From NCBI GenBank assembly GCA_002278985.1, contig NCJP01000084.1, forward strand, positions 1 through 9,382: 9,382 nt of DNA, written 5' to 3'. The stretch comes from Erythrobacter sp. 34-65-8. Lineage in GTDB: Bacteria > Pseudomonadota > Alphaproteobacteria > Sphingomonadales > Sphingomonadaceae. Shown here piece after piece: positions 6,951 through 9,382 of the stretch. Position numbers and translations under genes: made by a program. A model generated the notes under the pieces. The model worked only from the letters and a program-made list of their open reading frames with translations. It was not told the DNA's origin and did not search any database. The first letter of the stretch is position 1, and each line of letters starts with the position of its first letter.

Positions 6951-7867
6951 AGGCCGACAGCATCCTCGCCACTATCGGCAATACGCCGCACATCCGCCTG
7001 TCCCGCCTGTTCCCGGATCACGAAGTCTGGGTGAAGAACGAGCGCGGTAACCCGGGCGGATCGATCAAGGACCGGATCGGGCTTGCCATGATCGAGGATG
7101 CCGAACGCAGCGGCGCACTCAAGCCGGGCGGCACGATCATCGAGCCGACCAGTGGCAACACCGGCATTGGCCTCGCCATGGTGGCAGCGGTCAAGGGATA
7201 CAAGCTGGTCCTGGTCATGCCCGAAAGCATGAGCCTTGAACGGCGGCGACTGATGCTGGCCTATGGTGCCAGCTTCGATCTGACCCCGCGTGAAAAGGGC
7301 ATGAAGGGAGCCATCGAACGCGCCTCCGAACTGGTGGCAAGCACACCCGGGGCATGGATGCCCAGCCAGTTCGACAATGACGCCAACTGGAAGGTTCACG
7401 TCGCCACCACAGCAAAGGAAATTCTCGCCGATTTCAGCGAATCGCCAATCGACGCGATGATTACTGGGGTCGGCACCGGCGGCCACCTGACCGGCTGCGC
7501 TGAAGAGCTGAAGCGCCATTGGCCGCAGATGAAAGCCTGGGCAGTCGAGCCGGAGCTTTCGCCCGTCATCAGCGGCGGCCAGCCCGGCCCGCACCCGATC
7601 CAGGGCATCGGGGCCGGTTTCATTCCCGGCAACCTGCACACCCAGGCGATCGACGGGGCGATCCAGGTGGATGCCGAATCGGCCAAGGACATGGCCCGTC
7701 GCTGCGCCAGCGAGGAAGGGATGCTGGTCGGGATTTCGAGTGGCGCAACGCTGGCAGCCATCGCCAAAAAGCTGCCCGAACTGCCCGCCGGTTCGCGCGT
7801 GCTCGGCTTCAACTATGATACCGGCGAACGTTACCTTTCGGTGCCGGACTTCCTGCCGGTCGAATGA
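6947..7867 (+). CDS. cysK: Cysteine synthase (O-acetylserine sulfhydrylase), PLP-dependent
   Basis: A 306-residue cytoplasmic enzyme of the beta-family of PLP enzymes, which makes L-cysteine from O-acetylserine and sulfide. The order of motifs is complete: IGNTPHIRL (10-18), NPGGSIKDR with the PLP-binding Lys41, EPTSGNTG (66-73) binding the substrate carboxylate, [10 protein letters not shown] (91-100), the phosphate-binding loop GVGTGG (174-179), [10 protein letters not shown] (218-227) and GISSGA (262-267), whose Ser contacts the PLP ring. Length is normal for CysK, with no CBS domains, so cystathionine beta-synthase proper is unlikely; a CysM-like or other OAS/OPS preference cannot be excluded from sequence alone. 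AGGAG lies six bases before the ATG. It overlaps the MFS gene upstream and the hydrolase gene downstream, both as ATGA, so all three are probably made together. I see no cysteine-responsive leader. Confidence 0.93.
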   Translation: MKADSILATIGNTPHIRLSRLFPDHEVWVKNERGNPGGSIKDRIGLAMIEDAERSGALKPGGTIIEPTSGNTGIGLAMVAAVKGYKLVLVMPESMSLERRRLMLAYGASFDLTPREKGMKGAIERASELVASTPGAWMPSQFDNDANWKVHVATTAKEILADFSESPIDAMITGVGTGGHLTGCAEELKRHWPQMKAWAVEPELSPVISGGQPGPHPIQGIGAGFIPGNLHTQAIDGAIQVDAESAKDMARRCASEEGMLVGISSGATLAAIAKKLPELPAGSRVLGFNYDTGERYLSVPDFLPVE

Positions 7868-8562
7868 GCTTCGAAGCTGTCGATTACCGGGACGGCGGAC
7901 TTTCGCTGTCAGGGAAACTCGTCCGCCCACAGGGAACGCCGCTGGCGGCGGTTGCCGTGTTTCCGACGATCATGAATGCGACCCCCGCAGTCGAGGCAAA
8001 GGCGCGGGCTCTGGCCGAGTCCGGCTATCTGGCCCTGATCTGTGATTTTTACGGGCACACTCCTGCCAGCTTCGAGGATGCGCTGGCCCTGGCAAACGGA
8101 TTGCGCCGTGACAGCCGGGTATATCGCGCACGCTTGCGCGCCGGGCTCGCTGCGTTGCAGCAGGTTGCCCCCGATAAGCCCTTGCTCGCAATTGGCTTCT
8201 GCATGGGCGGGCAGGCCGTGCTTGAGCTCGCCCGTGACGGGGCTGACCTCGCCGCAGTTGTCAGCTTCCACGGCCTGCTTGACACAGCTGCGCCGGCTCA
8301 ACCGGGTATGGTCAGGGCGCGCATCCTGGTCTGTCACGGCGACTCAGACCCGCTGGTGCCGCGCGAACAGGTGATGGCGTTTTGGCAGGAAATGGATCGC
8401 GCAGGGGCCGATTGGCACTTTCACAGCTACAGTGGGGTCGTTCACGGTTTCACCAACCCGAACCCGCCGCCGGACAACGCGGCGGTGGCCTACAACGCAA
8501 GCGCCGACCGCCAGAGTTGGCAATCGGCGCTTTCCCTGTTTGAGGAGGTACTTGGCGGTTAG
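7864..8562 (+). CDS. Dienelactone hydrolase family protein
   Basis: A 232-residue alpha/beta hydrolase. The catalytic triad of the dienelactone hydrolase family is readable: Cys113 in the nucleophile elbow GFCMGG (111-116), Asp162 in HGDSDPLVP (158-166) and His194 in VVHGFTNP (192-199). The classical enzyme opens dienelactone in chloroaromatic breakdown, but most family members have other, unknown ester or lactone substrates. The glutamate that controls the Cys in the Pseudomonas enzyme (Glu36, usually in an 'E.fG' strand end) is not evident here; that place reads FPTIMNATP. There is no signal peptide, so it is cytoplasmic. It starts at ATG 7864 inside the cysK stop (ATGA) and has no clear Shine-Dalgarno of its own, so it seems to depend on translation of cysK. 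Its TAG overlaps the TAA of the convergent acyl-CoA dehydrogenase (8559-8562). Confidence 0.9.
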   Translation: MSFEAVDYRDGGLSLSGKLVRPQGTPLAAVAVFPTIMNATPAVEAKARALAESGYLALICDFYGHTPASFEDALALANGLRRDSRVYRARLRAGLAALQQVAPDKPLLAIGFCMGGQAVLELARDGADLAAVVSFHGLLDTAAPAQPGMVRARILVCHGDSDPLVPREQVMAFWQEMDRAGADWHFHSYSGVVHGFTNPNPPPDNAAVAYNASADRQSWQSALSLFEEVLGG

Positions 8563-9382
8563 GCCGCTGTCTGGAACGCCTCCTCGCCCAGCGCCATCAT
8601 GCTGTCCGCGCCCGCTTCCAACTTGCGGCGCAGAGCGCCGGCGTCGGGGATGAAGCGGTCCATGTAATACTGCGCCGTCGCAATCTTGGCTTCGTAGAAC
8701 GCCTTGTCCTCGCCGCCTTCGGCCAGCCTGGCCTGCGCCACTTTGGCCATCCGCAGCCACATCAGGCCGAGGGCCACGATGCCCATGATGTGCATGTAAT
8801 GGTGCGCGCCTGCGCCAAGGTGGTTGGGATTGGCCATGGCGTTCTGCATGAACCACATGGTCGCCGCCTGCTGCTCGCCGAGCGCCTTTTCCAGCTTTTC
8901 TGCCAGCGGGCCGAGCACGGCATCACCCTTGGCGGCGGCGATCTCTTCGCCCACCATCCTGAAAAACGCCTGCACCGCCGCGCCGCCGTTCTGGCCCAGC
9001 TTGCGGCCGCACAGGTCCATCGCCTGCACGCCATTGGTGCCTTCATAGATCATCGCGATGCGGGCATCGCGCACGAACTGGCTCATGCCCCATTCCTCGA
9101 CATAGCCATGCCCGCCGAACACCTGCTGCATGTTGGTGGCGACGTCATAACCCTTGTCAGTGCCGTAGCCCTTGATCACCGGCGTCAGCAGCCCGATCAG
9201 CGCATCGGCATCGGCCCGTTCCTGCTCGGTCGGAGCCTTGTGGCTGAGATCGACCAGCAGCGCGCCCCACAGGCACAGCGCCCGCATGGCTTCGGTGAAC
9301 ACCTTGGCGTCCATCAGCATCCGGCGCACGTCGGGGTGGACGAAGATCGGATCGGCCTTGGCCGCCGGGTCGGCCGGGCCGG
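8559..9382 (-). CDS. Acyl-CoA dehydrogenase, FadE-like long form, C-terminal part
   Basis: The frame is open from the right edge to TAA at 8559 and gives the last ~273 residues of a protein that is usually about 600 long. The FAD-dependent enzyme makes the first oxidation of acyl-CoA in fatty-acid breakdown. Visible marks are the helical domain (DAKVFTEAMRALCLWGALL), the GGHGY segment (QQVFGGHGYVEEWGMSQFVRD) and ARIAMIYEGTNGVQAMDL, which holds the family's catalytic-base Glu. An added C-terminal helical domain (from about GGAAVQAFFRMV to the end) is typical of the long bacterial FadE-type enzymes. A GTG at 9329 would give 256 residues, but conserved coding continues upstream (PADPAAKADPIFVHPDVRRM), so the gene is simply cut by the window and the true start is outside. 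It ends tail to tail with the dienelactone hydrolase gene. Confidence 0.93.
   Translation of the reverse strand, partial: GPADPAAKADPIFVHPDVRRMLMDAKVFTEAMRALCLWGALLVDLSHKAPTEQERADADALIGLLTPVIKGYGTDKGYDVATNMQQVFGGHGYVEEWGMSQFVRDARIAMIYEGTNGVQAMDLCGRKLGQNGGAAVQAFFRMVGEEIAAAKGDAVLGPLAEKLEKALGEQQAATMWFMQNAMANPNHLGAGAHHYMHIMGIVALGLMWLRMAKVAQARLAEGGEDKAFYEAKIATAQYYMDRFIPDAGALRRKLEAGADSMMALGEEAFQTAA

Noticed and set aside
6929..7930. 333-codon minus-strand frame over cysK
   Set aside because: It is antisense to a complete cysteine synthase and has no recognisable motif.

Overview
Almost all of the window (about 252-9382) is dense, GC-rich bacterial DNA. It reads as an alphaproteobacterium, most likely of the Sphingomonadales/Erythrobacteraceae type. 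The evidence is the gene families (spinster-like MFS carrier, NamZ/DUF1343 with a DOMON-like partner, TyrRS with a KMGKT signature, FadE-like acyl-CoA dehydrogenase), the very strong third-position G/C bias, tiny intergenic gaps and 4-base gene overlaps. The genus is an inference; no rRNA or other marker is present. Sequence outside the genes is limited to gaps of about 60-100 bases, so no stretch over 300 bases lacks a gene.

The first ~245 bases are different. On the minus strand they encode part of a eukaryote-like SET-domain protein of the Rubisco-LSMT/SETD3/SETD6 kind (DLASHS, GEELTICYG, SNDELL, NNPYD in the right order), with lower GC and codons rare elsewhere in the window. This coding runs straight into the middle of a bacterial thiolase, which loses its N-terminal half. 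The simplest reading is a chimeric contig, for example an alga or other eukaryote joined to an associated bacterium.

Layout after the junction: a 3' thiolase fragment (+) ends tail to tail, with overlapping stop codons, against a spinster-like MFS transporter (-). Upstream of that transporter and on the same strand lies a tightly coupled pair: a DOMON-like protein followed by a NamZ/DUF1343 muramidase (GH171 family). The pair is divergent from tyrS (+). After tyrS come a small PilZ protein (+), a hairpin, and a three-gene operon (+): EntS/MefA-like MFS exporter, cysteine synthase and dienelactone hydrolase, joined by two ATGA overlaps. The operon ends, again with overlapping stops, against the C-terminal part of a FadE-like acyl-CoA dehydrogenase (-) that runs off the right edge.

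Functionally the window mixes fatty-acid oxidation (thiolase, acyl-CoA dehydrogenase), peptidoglycan sugar turnover (NamZ with a putative sugar-binding DOMON partner), translation (tyrS), c-di-GMP sensing (PilZ) and cysteine biosynthesis tied to a putative exporter. I see no phage, CRISPR, IS element, tRNA or rRNA. The two points most worth a second look are the cross-domain junction and the two coupled gene sets (DOMON-namZ and MFS-cysK-DLH).
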